A stretch of 64,000 nt of DNA from assembly GCF_018137945.1 (NCBI RefSeq), contig NZ_CP073089.1, positions 3,348,001 through 3,412,000 of the forward strand, given 5' to 3'. Shown here in pieces: positions 52,259 through 61,724 of this stretch. Position numbers and translations under genes: made by a program. Positions within the stretch are counted from its first letter, which is position 1; each line of letters starts with the position of its first letter. The notes beneath the pieces are model-generated. The model searched no databases. It saw nothing but the letters and a program-made list of their open reading frames with translations, and was not told the DNA's origin. The DNA comes from Brevibacterium sp. W7.2 (GTDB lineage: Bacteria; Actinomycetota; Actinomycetes; Actinomycetales; Brevibacteriaceae).

Positions 52259-54151
52259 TTGATTGCGACGCGACTGCGCACAGTCAGGACCGCACTGTGG
52301 CATCTCAGGCACGGAGGGGTTCGCCAACTGAAGACTTGGCGACGAAGGCAGCGCATCCTGCAACCAATCGTAGAGGTCGCCCCAGCGGCCAAAGCAACCA
52401 AGCTGGGCGCCGTGTCTCTGACTGAACAGTTTCCGGCGATGCCGCGGTCAGCTCAACTCCCAGTCTTCGGCGATATCAAAGTTGGAGTGATTCTCGACGA
52501 GTTCTCAGCCGAGAGCTTCGGCTACGAATGGACCCTGGAACCGCTCACACGCGCTGGCTGGCACAGACAGCTCGACGAGCTTGACTTCGTCTTCATCGAA
52601 TCTGCGTGGAACGGCAACCAGGGAGAATGGAAGTATCAGCTCACTGGCGACTCCGGGCTCAAACCAGACGTCATCGCACTGTTGGATGAATGTCGGCGCC
52701 GGGGAATCGCGACGGTGTTCTGGAACAAGGAGGATCCTCCGCACTTCGACGATTTCCTTCCACTGGCAGAACGTTGCGACGTCGTCTTCACGAGTGACGT
52801 GCGCTTGATACCGCGGTACCGCGCGGAGCTGGGACATGACAGGGTTGGCGTCCTGCCCTTTGCCGCACAACCGGCAATCCATTCGCCGGCGCGGCCGGCT
52901 CGAGGCTTCGCGGCCCGCGACATCGCGTTCGCTGGGATGTACTTCGCCCACAAGTTCCCTGAGCGCAGGGAACAGATGGACCTCCTGCTGGGAGCAGCGG
53001 ACGCAGTCTCGGATCGGATGGACTACGGGCTGGAGATCTTCTCGCGGTTCCTCGGCGACGACGAACGTTACCAATTTCCGGGCAGGCTCGCCGACCGGGT
53101 GGTCGGTTCACTGCCGTATCGCAATCTGCTCACCGCATACAAGAACTACAAGGTCTTCCTCAACGTCAACTCCGTTGTGGATTCGCCCAGTATGTGCGCA
53201 CGAAGGATCTTTGAGATTTCTGCCTCCGGGACTCCTGTCGTGACGACGCCCAGTGCCGCGACAAGAGAATTCTTCGAGCAGGACGAGGTGCCGCAGCCGG
53301 ACACGGAACAAGACGCCGAATGGACGCTTCGCGCTCTGGTGCGCAGCCCGGAACTGCGCAATCGAATCGTTCACAAGGCGCAGCGCCGCATCTGGGACGA
53401 ACACACGTACAGTCACAGGGCAATGACTGTCATGAACTCCGTCGGCATCGATTTCGATGATCCGCTGCGGACCACCGTGTCCGCGATCGTCTCCACCAAT
53501 CGCCCGGATCACCTATCCGACATCATCGACACCCACGCCAAGCAGAGCTTTTCGCAGAGGCAGCTGATCCTTGTCGCGCATGGCATCGACGTTCCGACAG
53601 ACCTCATCGCGAGGGCACGCGACATTGGTATCGACCAGTTGGAGGTTGTTCGCGTCGACGCCTCCGAGACGCTGGGCGCCTGCCTCAACCGAGGCATCCA
53701 AGCCGCCGATGGACTCATCATCGCCAAGATGGATGACGACGACCTCTACGGACGACACTATTTGGCGGATCAGTTGGCCGCCCTGCGATACTCCGGAGCG
53801 GATCTTGTCGGAAAACAAGCGCATTACCTGCACCTGCGCAGCCGGAACATCGTCATGTGCCGATTCCCCGAACGCGAACATCGGTTCACAGATCTCGTCA
53901 TGGGTCCGACCCTCGTAGGCGATCGCGAACTGTTCCTTACGCATCCGTTCGCGGAACGCACGCTGGGTGAGGACACCGAGTTCCAACGGAGAATCGTCGA
54001 CGCTGGCGCGCGCATCTATTCGGCAGACCGATTCAACTTCGTCCAGGTGCGGGGTGAGCACACGCATACCTGGTCCGTCGAAGATGACCTCCTGTTGGCC
54101 AACAGCAACGTCCACTCCTTCGGATTCTCACCCGATCATTACCTGTTCTGA
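52259..54151 (+). CDS. Two-domain glycosyltransferase: CgeB-like plus GT2
   Basis: A 630-residue protein. The N-terminal ~400 residues resemble CgeB/DUF3880-type GT-B proteins: KVGVILDEFSAESFGYEWTLEPLT, TVFWNKEDPPHFDDFLPLAERCDVVFTSD, YKVFLNVNSVVDSPSMCARRIFEISASGTPVVTTPSAA. The C-terminal ~220 residues are a GT2 domain with VSAIVSTNRPDHLSDII, KMDDDDLYGRHYLADQL and PFAERTLGEDTEFQRRIVDAG. The start is TTG at 52259 with GGGA nearby; an ATG six bases earlier is in another frame. Two transfer activities in one chain suggest synthesis of a repeating unit. Confidence 0.85.
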   Translation: MIATRLRTVRTALWHLRHGGVRQLKTWRRRQRILQPIVEVAPAAKATKLGAVSLTEQFPAMPRSAQLPVFGDIKVGVILDEFSAESFGYEWTLEPLTRAGWHRQLDELDFVFIESAWNGNQGEWKYQLTGDSGLKPDVIALLDECRRRGIATVFWNKEDPPHFDDFLPLAERCDVVFTSDVRLIPRYRAELGHDRVGVLPFAAQPAIHSPARPARGFAARDIAFAGMYFAHKFPERREQMDLLLGAADAVSDRMDYGLEIFSRFLGDDERYQFPGRLADRVVGSLPYRNLLTAYKNYKVFLNVNSVVDSPSMCARRIFEISASGTPVVTTPSAATREFFEQDEVPQPDTEQDAEWTLRALVRSPELRNRIVHKAQRRIWDEHTYSHRAMTVMNSVGIDFDDPLRTTVSAIVSTNRPDHLSDIIDTHAKQSFSQRQLILVAHGIDVPTDLIARARDIGIDQLEVVRVDASETLGACLNRGIQAADGLIIAKMDDDDLYGRHYLADQLAALRYSGADLVGKQAHYLHLRSRNIVMCRFPEREHRFTDLVMGPTLVGDRELFLTHPFAERTLGEDTEFQRRIVDAGARIYSADRFNFVQVRGEHTHTWSVEDDLLLANSNVHSFGFSPDHYLF

Positions 54152-54185
54152 GCGAAGCCGACGCAAAGTGGGTCCAGCTAGGTTT

Positions 54186-55325
54186 TCACCTCACAAGTAG
54201 TGAGTTGAGGATCTCCACGCTCCGGCCCGCAGAGAGTCCATCTCCGTAGGGGTTCACTGCGTTTGCCATCTCTTTGTAGGCGGACTCATCGTCGAGCAGG
54301 TTGGAGACCTCCGAGACGATCCGCTCGGTATCCGTGCCGATGAGCTTGACCGTTCCTGCATCGACAGCTTCCGGCCGCTCAGTGTTCTCCCGGAGGACGA
54401 GTACCGGTTTTCCGAGGCTGGGCGCCTCTTCCTGGATCCCGCCGGAATCTGTGAGGACGATGTCCGAGCGAGCGATGAGGTGTGAGAACTCGCCGTACTC
54501 GACCGGTTCGATTGATACGACGTTGTCGAGGTCAGCGATCTGCGGAGCGATGGATGCCCTGACCTTCGGGTTCTTGTGTGCCGGCCAGACGATGAGGAGG
54601 TCCGGATAATCAAGCGCAAGGCGCCTCATCGCTCGACCGATATTGACCATGTTATCCCCGAGATTCTCTCTGCGGTGAGTGGTCACGAGAAGCACGCGCC
54701 TGTCCTCGACCGCGCTATCCTCAAGCTCGGGAATGGTGTTCTCTGTGGGGCGAGCGACCGCCCAATGCAGAGCGTCGATCACGGTATTGCCGATGACGTG
54801 GATGTTCTCATCAGGCACCCCGTCAGCGAGGAGGTTGGCTCGGGACACCTCGGTAGGGGCCAGGTGGATCCGGGCGATCTGCGAAACGATCTTGCGATTC
54901 GCCTCCTCCGGGAACGGAGAATTGATGTCTCCGCTGCGCAGTCCCGCCTCAAGGTGAACAACGGGAATCTCGCGGTTGAAAGCAGCAATTGCCGCTCCCA
55001 TGACAGTTGTGGTGTCGCCCTGCACAATAACGGCGTCGGGTTTGTGCGCTTCGAGAACTTCGTCGATCTTCGAGATGACCGTCCCGGCAATCCCATTGAG
55101 AGTCTGCCCATGTGCCATGAGATTGAGATCGACGTTCGGAGTGATGTCGAAGACCTCGTTGACCTGGTCGAGCATCTCTCGATGCTGGGCGGTGACGACG
55201 ACCACCGGCGTCAGGCGAGGATCCTCTTCGAGAGCCTTGATCACCGGGGCCACCTTGATCGCTTCAGGGCGCGTCCCGTAGACAACCATGACCGTCGGCT
55301 TCGCGGCCGCCTCGACTTCGCTCAC
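54186..55325 (-). CDS. wecB: UDP-N-acetylglucosamine 2-epimerase (non-hydrolysing)
   Basis: A 379-residue GT-B-fold epimerase converting UDP-GlcNAc to UDP-ManNAc. Conserved segments are VYGTRPEAIKVAPVI, QHREMLDQV, VQGDTTTVMGAAIAAF, VHLEAGLRSGD, PFPEEANRKIV, THRRENLG and LTDSGGIQEEAPSLGKPVLVLRE. I chose the GTG at 55325, which has GGAG five bases upstream; the longer frame upstream lacks support. It is divergent from wecC, so the pair supplies UDP-ManNAcA to the polymer made by this island. Confidence 0.96.
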   Translation of the reverse strand: MSEVEAAAKPTVMVVYGTRPEAIKVAPVIKALEEDPRLTPVVVVTAQHREMLDQVNEVFDITPNVDLNLMAHGQTLNGIAGTVISKIDEVLEAHKPDAVIVQGDTTTVMGAAIAAFNREIPVVHLEAGLRSGDINSPFPEEANRKIVSQIARIHLAPTEVSRANLLADGVPDENIHVIGNTVIDALHWAVARPTENTIPELEDSAVEDRRVLLVTTHRRENLGDNMVNIGRAMRRLALDYPDLLIVWPAHKNPKVRASIAPQIADLDNVVSIEPVEYGEFSHLIARSDIVLTDSGGIQEEAPSLGKPVLVLRENTERPEAVDAGTVKLIGTDTERIVSEVSNLLDDESAYKEMANAVNPYGDGLSAGRSVEILNSLLVR

Positions 55326-55695
55326 AGCTACTCCTCTACCCCCGTTGTCGGGCTTCAATGATCCATTGGTTACCGGTGGATGACCAGCACTTGTGCTGAT
55401 TTTAGCGATTGGGCCCAAAGCCCAGCGCGGCGGGGCGTCGAAAAGGTGCCCGTCGATCCCCGGGACAGAATAGCATCGGGCGTTGATGTCGCTTTTCCCG
55501 CGCAGAATTCTATTCACGTGTACGACGAAAATACTTCATCTCGGCGTCGTTGATATAGTTGAGCCTGATTTCAGTGGTGTCAGCTTTCGTTCGCAGAATG
55601 GGAAGTTCATCGCATCACCAACCAACGGCGCTGAGTTGCCCGCTGGCGATTCGTCCAGCAGCCCATCGCGCCTCGACCATTTGGAGCCCAACCAC
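55326..55695. other. Divergent wecB/wecC promoter region
   Basis: No gene supported. On the plus strand TATAGT (55554-55559) is a good -10 candidate for wecC, with no clear -35. The open frame extending into this region upstream of wecC lacks a ribosome site and homology-like sequence. Confidence 0.45.
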
Positions 55696-56955
55696 ATGAA
55701 TGCCCCCGTGGACACCGCACGTCCGTCCGTTGCCGTGATCGGCCTCGGTTACATCGGCCTTCCCACCGCAGCGATTCTCGCGAGCACCGGTGCGGATGTC
55801 GTTGGAGTCGACATTAATCAGAAGAACGTCGACGTAATCAACGCGGGCCAGGTGCCGTTCGTCGAACCGGACATGGCGACCACAGTCGCCGGTGTGGTCT
55901 CGCAGGGCTTCCTCAGGGCAACAACTGATACTCCCCACGCCGACAACTACATCGTGGCGGTTCCGACTCCGTTCACCGATGGGCACAAGCCCGATCTCTC
56001 CTACATCGAGGCAGCCGGTAAGCAGATCGCGCCCCTGCTCGAGGGCAACGAACTCGTCATCCTCGAATCCACGTCTCCCCCTGGGGCCACGGAGTTCCTC
56101 GCCGAGACGATCATCGCAGCTCGTCCCGACCTCACCCTCAAGCCGGGCACGGCGCAGTCGATCTACTTCGCGCATTGCCCGGAGCGTGTGCTTCCGGGCC
56201 GCATCATGATCGAGCTCCGCACGAACGACCGAATCGTCGGTACCCTCAACGGCAACGCGGGAGAGCGCGCACGCGACCTCTATCAGCTCTTCTGCGAGGG
56301 CGAGTTCCTCATGACCGATGCTCGCACCGCAGAACTGTCGAAGCTCACCGAGAACGCTTACCGCGACGTCAATATCGCCTTCGCGAACGAGCTGTCGATG
56401 ATCGCCGACAAGCTCGACATCAACGTCTGGGAGCTCATCGACCTCGCCAACCACCACCCGCGAGTGAACATCCTTCAGCCCGGTCCAGGAGTCGGCGGAC
56501 ACTGCATCGCCGTTGACCCGTGGTTCATCGTCGCCACGACTCCCGACTTCTCTTCGCTCATCAAGACCGCCCGCGAGGTCAACGACTCGAAGCCGCAGTT
56601 CGTCCTCGACAAGCTCCTTCCGCAGGCCAACCGCATCAAGGATGTCAAGATCGCCGCGCTCGGCCTCGCGTTCAAGCCGAACATCGACGACCTTCGCGAG
56701 AGCCCGGCCCGTCAGATCGTCAATGAGCTCTCGGACAAGCTTCCCGACGCGACCATCATGGCTGTCGAGCCGAACATCGACGAATTGCCGTCCGATCTCG
56801 CTGAGCGGGCCAATGTCACCCTCACCGATCTCAACGATGCTGTGAAGGACGCGGACATCGTCCTGCTGCTCGTCGACCACACCGAGTTCGCACGCATTGA
56901 CCGTTCGCTGCTCGCCCAGAAGATCGTCCACGACACCCGAGGCGTGTGGAACTGA
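55696..56955 (+). CDS. wecC: UDP-N-acetyl-D-mannosamine dehydrogenase
   Basis: A 419-residue NAD-dependent UDP-sugar dehydrogenase that oxidises UDP-ManNAc twice to UDP-ManNAcA. It has the N-terminal NAD motif VAVIGLGYIGLPTAAILAS, ILESTSPPGATEFLAETI, CPERVLPG, the catalytic Cys in PGPGVGGHCIAVDPWF, and IAALGLAFKPNIDDLRESPA in the third domain. The ATG at 55696 fits with GGAG upstream. It is divergent from wecB and ends at a strong hairpin convergent with the second exporter ATPase. Confidence 0.95.
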   Translation: MNAPVDTARPSVAVIGLGYIGLPTAAILASTGADVVGVDINQKNVDVINAGQVPFVEPDMATTVAGVVSQGFLRATTDTPHADNYIVAVPTPFTDGHKPDLSYIEAAGKQIAPLLEGNELVILESTSPPGATEFLAETIIAARPDLTLKPGTAQSIYFAHCPERVLPGRIMIELRTNDRIVGTLNGNAGERARDLYQLFCEGEFLMTDARTAELSKLTENAYRDVNIAFANELSMIADKLDINVWELIDLANHHPRVNILQPGPGVGGHCIAVDPWFIVATTPDFSSLIKTAREVNDSKPQFVLDKLLPQANRIKDVKIAALGLAFKPNIDDLRESPARQIVNELSDKLPDATIMAVEPNIDELPSDLAERANVTLTDLNDAVKDADIVLLLVDHTEFARIDRSLLAQKIVHDTRGVWN

Positions 56956-56981
56956 CCGCCTCTCAAACTAACTGAATGCGG

Positions 56982-57014
56982 CTGTGGGCGCCCGGATGAT
57001 CCGGGCGCCCACAG
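56982..57014. terminator. Bidirectional terminator between wecC and the second TagH-type gene
   Basis: Perfect 15-base arms (56982-56996 and 57000-57014) surround a TGA loop, between two convergent stops. Confidence 0.8.
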
Positions 57015-57063
57015 TCGTTCGGTCAACTGATCGTCGACCTGAGCTCGGTCGACGACCACTCCC

Positions 57064-57834
57064 CTACTTAAACGACTCGTACTCCTTGACGACGTCGTCG
57101 GTGGGACCGTCGGCCCGCAGAACGCCCTTCTCGATCCACAGCGTGCGATTGCACGTGTCGCGAATAGAGCGCATCGAGTGCGAGACGAGGAAGACCGTAC
57201 CGGCGTTCTCGCGGATCTCGCGGATCCGCCCCTCACTGCGCTGCTGGAACTTCTTATCGCCCACGGCGAGCGCCTCGTCGACGATGAGGATCTCGTGCTG
57301 CACCGCCGTCGCGATGGCGAACTTGAGGCGCTGCGACATTCCTGAGGAGTACGTGCGCATCGGCATGTCGATGAAGTCGCCAAGGCCGGTGAAGTCGACG
57401 ATGTCGTCGAACTTCTCCTCGATCTGCGACCGCGACAGGCCCAAAGCCAGACCGCCGAGGACGATGTTGCGTCCACCTGAGAGGTCGGGGATGAGCGCGG
57501 CACCGACACCGAGGAGGTTCGGCCGGGCACTTGCATAGACCGCGCCTTGCGTCGTCGGAGTCAATCCGGTGATCGCCCGCATGAGCGTCGACTTGCCCGA
57601 ACCGTTGCTGCCGATGACGCCGATCGACTCATTGGCGTGGGCAACGAAGCTCACGCCCTTGAGCGCGTGGACCTCGCGCAGTCCGCGGGTCTTCTGAAGC
57701 ATGCCTCCGGCACCGCCGAGCTTGAGCTTCTTGCCCGTGGCCAGAGTCTTATAGATGACGTGGACATCATCGGCGATAACGACAGGCGGGGTGGACTCGT
57801 GCACTTCGTCGTGGACCTTCTCTGCCTCACTCAT
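57064..57834 (-). CDS. Second TagH-type polysaccharide exporter ATPase
   Basis: A 256-residue ABC ATPase with VHALKGVSFVAHANESIGVIGSNGSGKSTLMRAI (Walker A), TYSSGMSQRLKFAIATAV (signature), ILIVDEALAVGDKKFQ (Walker B) and FLVSHSMRSIRDTCNR (H-loop). The N-terminus has the TagH-type region YKTLATGKKLKL. It lacks the long tail of the first ATPase and has standard GC-rich codon use. It overlaps its permease gene by eight bases. The window thus encodes two separate polymer exporters. Confidence 0.93.
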   Translation of the reverse strand: MSEAEKVHDEVHESTPPVVIADDVHVIYKTLATGKKLKLGGAGGMLQKTRGLREVHALKGVSFVAHANESIGVIGSNGSGKSTLMRAITGLTPTTQGAVYASARPNLLGVGAALIPDLSGGRNIVLGGLALGLSRSQIEEKFDDIVDFTGLGDFIDMPMRTYSSGMSQRLKFAIATAVQHEILIVDEALAVGDKKFQQRSEGRIREIRENAGTVFLVSHSMRSIRDTCNRTLWIEKGVLRADGPTDDVVKEYESFK

Positions 57835-58684
57835 CGCGACCGTACCTTTCCTCAGCCTGCCAGAAGAAGACGAACCCGAAGATGAAGATGCCGAAGGCCC
57901 AGATGGCGAAGTACCCGAAATACTCATAGGGGATCTCGTAGCCCTTCATAAGGATGCCGCGCGAGATCGAGAGCACCTCGTTGAGCGGATGCCAATCCGC
58001 GAAGGGCTGCAGCGAGGGATAGGTCTTCGCGATCATCTCGTTGAGGGAGAAGAACACGCCGGACGTGTAGAAGATCATCCGAGAAATGAACGGCGTCACC
58101 TGACTGAGGTCCCTGAAATGGACGGTGATACGCGCGAAGATGAACGCAATACCCTGACAGAAGATCCAGAAGAGGATGATGAGCGGGATGAAGAGCAGCC
58201 ACTCCCACGAAGGCCTCGCCCCCCACATGACCGCGACGATGATCATCAGCGCCATCGTCGGCATGAAGTTGAGCAGGTTCTGCATGACCGTCGCGATCGG
58301 TAGGACGATGCGCGGGAACGGCAGGGACTGGACGAGAGAGGCGTTCGAGATGATCGACTTCGCGCCGCCGTTCATCGACGAGTTGAAGAACTCGAGCATG
58401 AAGACGCCGATGACGACGAAGGGCACGAAATCATCCGGCCGCATTCCGGCACCGCCGAGGATCACGCCGAAGATCACGCCGTAGATGATCGCCGAGAACG
58501 TCGGTCGCAACACGACCCAGAGCATGCCGAGCCGGTTGCGCTCATTCTCGGACTGAATCCGGTACCGGGACAGCGTCAGCGTGAAATCGCTGCGCTTCCA
58601 CAGCTGCTTGATGTATTGGGGGAGAGACGGCCGCCCACCCACTCTGTCGAGTCCATGCTCGGCAGCAAGCTTGGCCATGTCCAT
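57827..58684 (-). CDS. Second TagG-type polysaccharide exporter permease
   Basis: A 285-residue ABC-2 permease with six helices. It has the N-terminal amphipathic RYRIQSENERNRLGMLWVVLRP segment, the mid-protein SLVQSLPFPRIVLPIATVMQNLLNF, and the end FWQAEERYGRDE. It forms an exporter with the overlapping ATPase. The start at 58684 (or Met two codons later) lacks a strong ribosome site. It marks the right edge of the polysaccharide island. Confidence 0.92.
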   Translation of the reverse strand: MDMAKLAAEHGLDRVGGRPSLPQYIKQLWKRSDFTLTLSRYRIQSENERNRLGMLWVVLRPTFSAIIYGVIFGVILGGAGMRPDDFVPFVVIGVFMLEFFNSSMNGGAKSIISNASLVQSLPFPRIVLPIATVMQNLLNFMPTMALMIIVAVMWGARPSWEWLLFIPLIILFWIFCQGIAFIFARITVHFRDLSQVTPFISRMIFYTSGVFFSLNEMIAKTYPSLQPFADWHPLNEVLSISRGILMKGYEIPYEYFGYFAIWAFGIFIFGFVFFWQAEERYGRDE

Positions 58685-58756
58685 GTAGGTAAAGATTCTC
58701 TCGTCGACAATGGGGGTTTGAACACAGGAAGTCTACGCGATGACTGCCTGCCGATC

Positions 58757-60043
58757 TCACAAGCGACTGTGAGCCTTGAAGTCGAATTCGGGATTCTCAA
58801 GCTGCGCTCGGGTGGGACGGTTGGAACTGGCGAGGACCCGCCGGGCCGCGGCCTGCATCGGCGGCCAGTTGAGCGTTTCGACGCCGACGAGCTCAGCTTC
58901 CGGCTCCGGTCCTTCGAAGTGGAAGACCTGGAACTTCGCGCCACTGGGATCGCTGCGGACGATCGTGTCAGTGGCATCAGGGCTGGTCAGACCCGCCGTG
59001 AAGACCTTCTCCGGACCCTGGAAGCTCCAGTGCCACGGAACGTCGTCCCACGGCTCCACCCCCGCCGAGGCGGTCGTCCAGTCCCGTACGCCACTGTCGG
59101 CATCCTCGGCGAGGATCTGCTCGGCAAGGTACTTCCCGTGGCTCTCGGCCACCGGCTCGCACGCCCACGGATGGTCGAGCGGGAACCGGCCGCCGGTGAT
59201 GTGGGCACAATCACCTGCCGCCCATACTCCCGGGTAGGCGGTGCGCAGGTGCGCGTCGACGTCCCATGCGAACGTCGGCGCCTCTCCCGACACCGTGCCC
59301 TCGGGATCGGCAGGATGCTCGTCGGTCGTCGGCAGAGCCCCGTTGATGGGGATCCGCACCGGGCGGGCGCCGACACTCGTGACGAAGAGATCGTGGACGC
59401 CCTGCGGGATCGCCGCGGCATCGGTGTGCTCGGTGACGAAGCGGACGCCGGCCTCCCTGTGCTTGGCGAAGAGCGCCTGACGCACCGGCGCCGAGAGCTG
59501 CCGACGCAACGGCTCGGTCCCGCGCAGGTAGACCGTCGCCTTGTGCCCGGCCGCAACCGCGGCACTGGCGACCTCGATCCCGAGGTACCCCGACCCGAGG
59601 ACACCGACGTCGAGAGGGTCGCCCGCCTCAGCGACGAAGTCGCGAATCCACTCCGCCTCGCCGAGGTTGTAGACCGGCAGCGCATCCGGGTATCCGGGGA
59701 TCTCCGGACGGTCGGCCTCCATTCCCGTCGCGAGGATGCAGTGCGTGAAGTCGAGGGTCTCCCCCGAGGCCAGGTGCACGGTTCCGGCGATCTGGGCCCC
59801 CGCCTCGGCGAGGGTGAGCGACGCGGCCCGATGCCGGACAAAGGTGATGGCCTCATCGGATTCGAGGTGGTACGGCAGGTGGTAGCGGGCGTCGTCGAAG
59901 AGGTGCTTCGACAGGGGCGGGCGTTCGTACGTGTCACCCGCATCCGGGTCGATGAGGGTGACGCGCTGGCCCGCCTGGCTGAGTTCTCTGGCGGCGGTGG
60001 TCCCGGCCAAGCCGGCACCGATGATGACGATCTGCTTCCCCAT
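58757..60043 (-). CDS. FAD-dependent ferredoxin-reductase-type oxidoreductase
   Basis: A 428-residue pyridine nucleotide-disulphide oxidoreductase-fold enzyme. The FAD motif IVIIGAGLAGTTAARELSQAG starts the protein, the NAD(P) motif is VGVLGSGYLGIEVASAAVAAGH, ILATGMEADRPEIPGYP links the domains, and GVWAAGDCAH is the C-terminal FAD motif. The reductase C-terminal domain (about 330-428) is present. No redox Cys pair is seen, consistent with the rubredoxin/ferredoxin reductase group. Partner protein is unknown. It is monocistronic. Confidence 0.9.
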   Translation of the reverse strand: MGKQIVIIGAGLAGTTAARELSQAGQRVTLIDPDAGDTYERPPLSKHLFDDARYHLPYHLESDEAITFVRHRAASLTLAEAGAQIAGTVHLASGETLDFTHCILATGMEADRPEIPGYPDALPVYNLGEAEWIRDFVAEAGDPLDVGVLGSGYLGIEVASAAVAAGHKATVYLRGTEPLRRQLSAPVRQALFAKHREAGVRFVTEHTDAAAIPQGVHDLFVTSVGARPVRIPINGALPTTDEHPADPEGTVSGEAPTFAWDVDAHLRTAYPGVWAAGDCAHITGGRFPLDHPWACEPVAESHGKYLAEQILAEDADSGVRDWTTASAGVEPWDDVPWHWSFQGPEKVFTAGLTSPDATDTIVRSDPSGAKFQVFHFEGPEPEAELVGVETLNWPPMQAAARRVLASSNRPTRAQLENPEFDFKAHSRL

Positions 60044-60146
60044 AGCTCCATGCTAGACCGGGACCGCCCCATGTCAGACCGGGTGAAGCAGGCTCAGGAG
60101 TGAGCGTCGTCACTGCCTGGCGGGTGGCTGGTCCGCTCGAGCACAA

Positions 60147-60184
60147 GCGCACTTTTCGACTGTTCCTCGCGTCGAAAAGTGCGC
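60147..60184 (-). terminator. Perfect inverted repeat downstream of the AGCS symporter
   Basis: 14-base arms (60147-60160 and 60171-60184) contain a central AAAA/TTTT segment around a 10-base loop, and flanking GCTCGAG/CTTGAGC extends the symmetry. It begins 20 bases after the symporter stop. Confidence 0.6.
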
Positions 60185-60203
60185 TCCGGCTTGAGCGAGA
60201 GGG

Positions 60204-61724
60204 TCACTGATGCCGCTGGGGCGCATCCACGCCGGTCTTCTGCAGCCGCTCATTGTTCGCGCGGGCCACGGCGACGGCCGCCGGCGGGTTCTCCCCCGTC
60301 CACGCGTCGGCGCCGCGGATGCCGAGTTTGATCGGATCGAAGACCGGGTCGAGTCCCGCCTTCTTCTGCGCCGTGTAGTCGCGCAGCACCTTCGAGACGA
60401 GCGGGGCGAGGAAGACGAGGCAGATCATGTTGATCCAGCCGAGCGATCCGTAGCCGATGTCGCCGATGCCCCAGATGAGGTCCGCGGGAAGGATCGCGGA
60501 GAGGAACGCGATGACGACCATGAGGACCTGGAGGATGCGGGTGACGATCCGCAGCGCGGCACCTTTGAAGAGGTATGCGGCCGCCGAGGTGGAGATGTAG
60601 TTGAACGCGATGAGCGTCGTGAACGCAAAGAGGAAGAGGGCGAGGGCGACGAAGACCGAGCCGAAGCCGGGGAAGACCGAGTCGAGGGCGACCTGGGTGT
60701 TCTCCGTGCCGGGCTCAATCCCGGGCATGTTCTCCACCAGGATCCGCCCCGCCTCGGTGACGACGTTGTAGCTGTCGGTCATGAGGATCATGATCCCCGT
60801 CGCCGAGCACACGAGGACCGTGTCGACGTAGATCGAGAACGCCTGGACGATGCCCTGCTTGGCCGGGTGGGAGACCGATGCCGCCGCCGAGGCGTAGGTG
60901 CCCTCACCGACGCCGGCGACGTTGGAGAACACGGCCCGGCGCACACCCCACGCCACGGCCGCGCCGACGATGCCGCCGAAGACCTCGTGGACGCCGAACG
61001 CCGAGCTGAAGACGAGCGCGATGACCGCGGGCACCTTGTCGAGATTGACGACGATGACGACGACCGCCAGCAGGATGTAACCGGCGGCCATGAACGGCAC
61101 CGCCTTGTCGGCGACCGCGGTGATCCGCTTCGTCCCGCCGATGACGATGATGCCGAAGACGACGGCGACGATGAGGCCGGTCACCCATTCGGGGGTGCCG
61201 AAGGCGACGTTGGCGCTGTTGGCGATGTTGAAGCTCTGCACGCCGGGGGCGAGGATCGCGTAGAGGATGACGGTGGCAGCGGCGGCGATGACGGCGAGCC
61301 ACTTCTGTCCGAGGCCGCGCTCGATGTAGTAGGGGATGCCGCCGCGGTACTCGCCGTCGATGCGGCGCTTGAAGACCTGGGCGAGCGTCGACTCGGCGAA
61401 CGCCGTCGCCCCGCCGAGGATGCCCATGACGATCATCCAGAACAGGGCACCGGGCCCGGCCACGGCGATCGCCGTGGCGACACCGGCGATGTTGCCGACG
61501 CCGACGCGGCTCGACAGGGTGAGGGCGAGCGCCTGGAAGCTCGAGATCCCTCCCTCGTCGCCGGCGGAGCTCTCCTTGAGGATCTTCACGAGATCGGGCA
61601 GTCGTCTGATCTGCACCGCCCCCGTCCAGATCGTGTAGAGCAGGCCGAGGCCGAGGGCCATATAGGCCATGGGATTCCAGATGCCGGTGTTGATCGTGCC
61701 GATGACGTCGAGCAGGTCGTCCAT
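60204..61724 (-). CDS. AGCS family sodium:amino acid symporter
   Basis: A 506-residue alanine/glycine:cation symporter with about eleven helices. Family motifs are FQALALTLSSRVGVGNIAGVATAIAVAGPGALFWMIVMGILGGATAFAESTLAQVFK, GGIPYYIERGLG and AVFSNVAGVGEGTYASAAASVSHPAKQGIVQAFSIYVDT. I chose the ATG at 61724, which has AAGGAG at a seven-base spacing; the longer frame is unsupported. It is divergent from a hydroxyproline-type gene pair and may import that amino acid or a related one; this is inference. Confidence 0.92.
   Translation of the reverse strand: MDDLLDVIGTINTGIWNPMAYMALGLGLLYTIWTGAVQIRRLPDLVKILKESSAGDEGGISSFQALALTLSSRVGVGNIAGVATAIAVAGPGALFWMIVMGILGGATAFAESTLAQVFKRRIDGEYRGGIPYYIERGLGQKWLAVIAAAATVILYAILAPGVQSFNIANSANVAFGTPEWVTGLIVAVVFGIIVIGGTKRITAVADKAVPFMAAGYILLAVVVIVVNLDKVPAVIALVFSSAFGVHEVFGGIVGAAVAWGVRRAVFSNVAGVGEGTYASAAASVSHPAKQGIVQAFSIYVDTVLVCSATGIMILMTDSYNVVTEAGRILVENMPGIEPGTENTQVALDSVFPGFGSVFVALALFLFAFTTLIAFNYISTSAAAYLFKGAALRIVTRILQVLMVVIAFLSAILPADLIWGIGDIGYGSLGWINMICLVFLAPLVSKVLRDYTAQKKAGLDPVFDPIKLGIRGADAWTGENPPAAVAVARANNERLQKTGVDAPQRHQ

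Noticed and set aside
55483..55695. 71-codon N-terminal extension of wecC
   Set aside because: The conserved Rossmann start follows the ATG at 55696, which has GGAG upstream, and the extension overlaps the promoter-like TATAGT.
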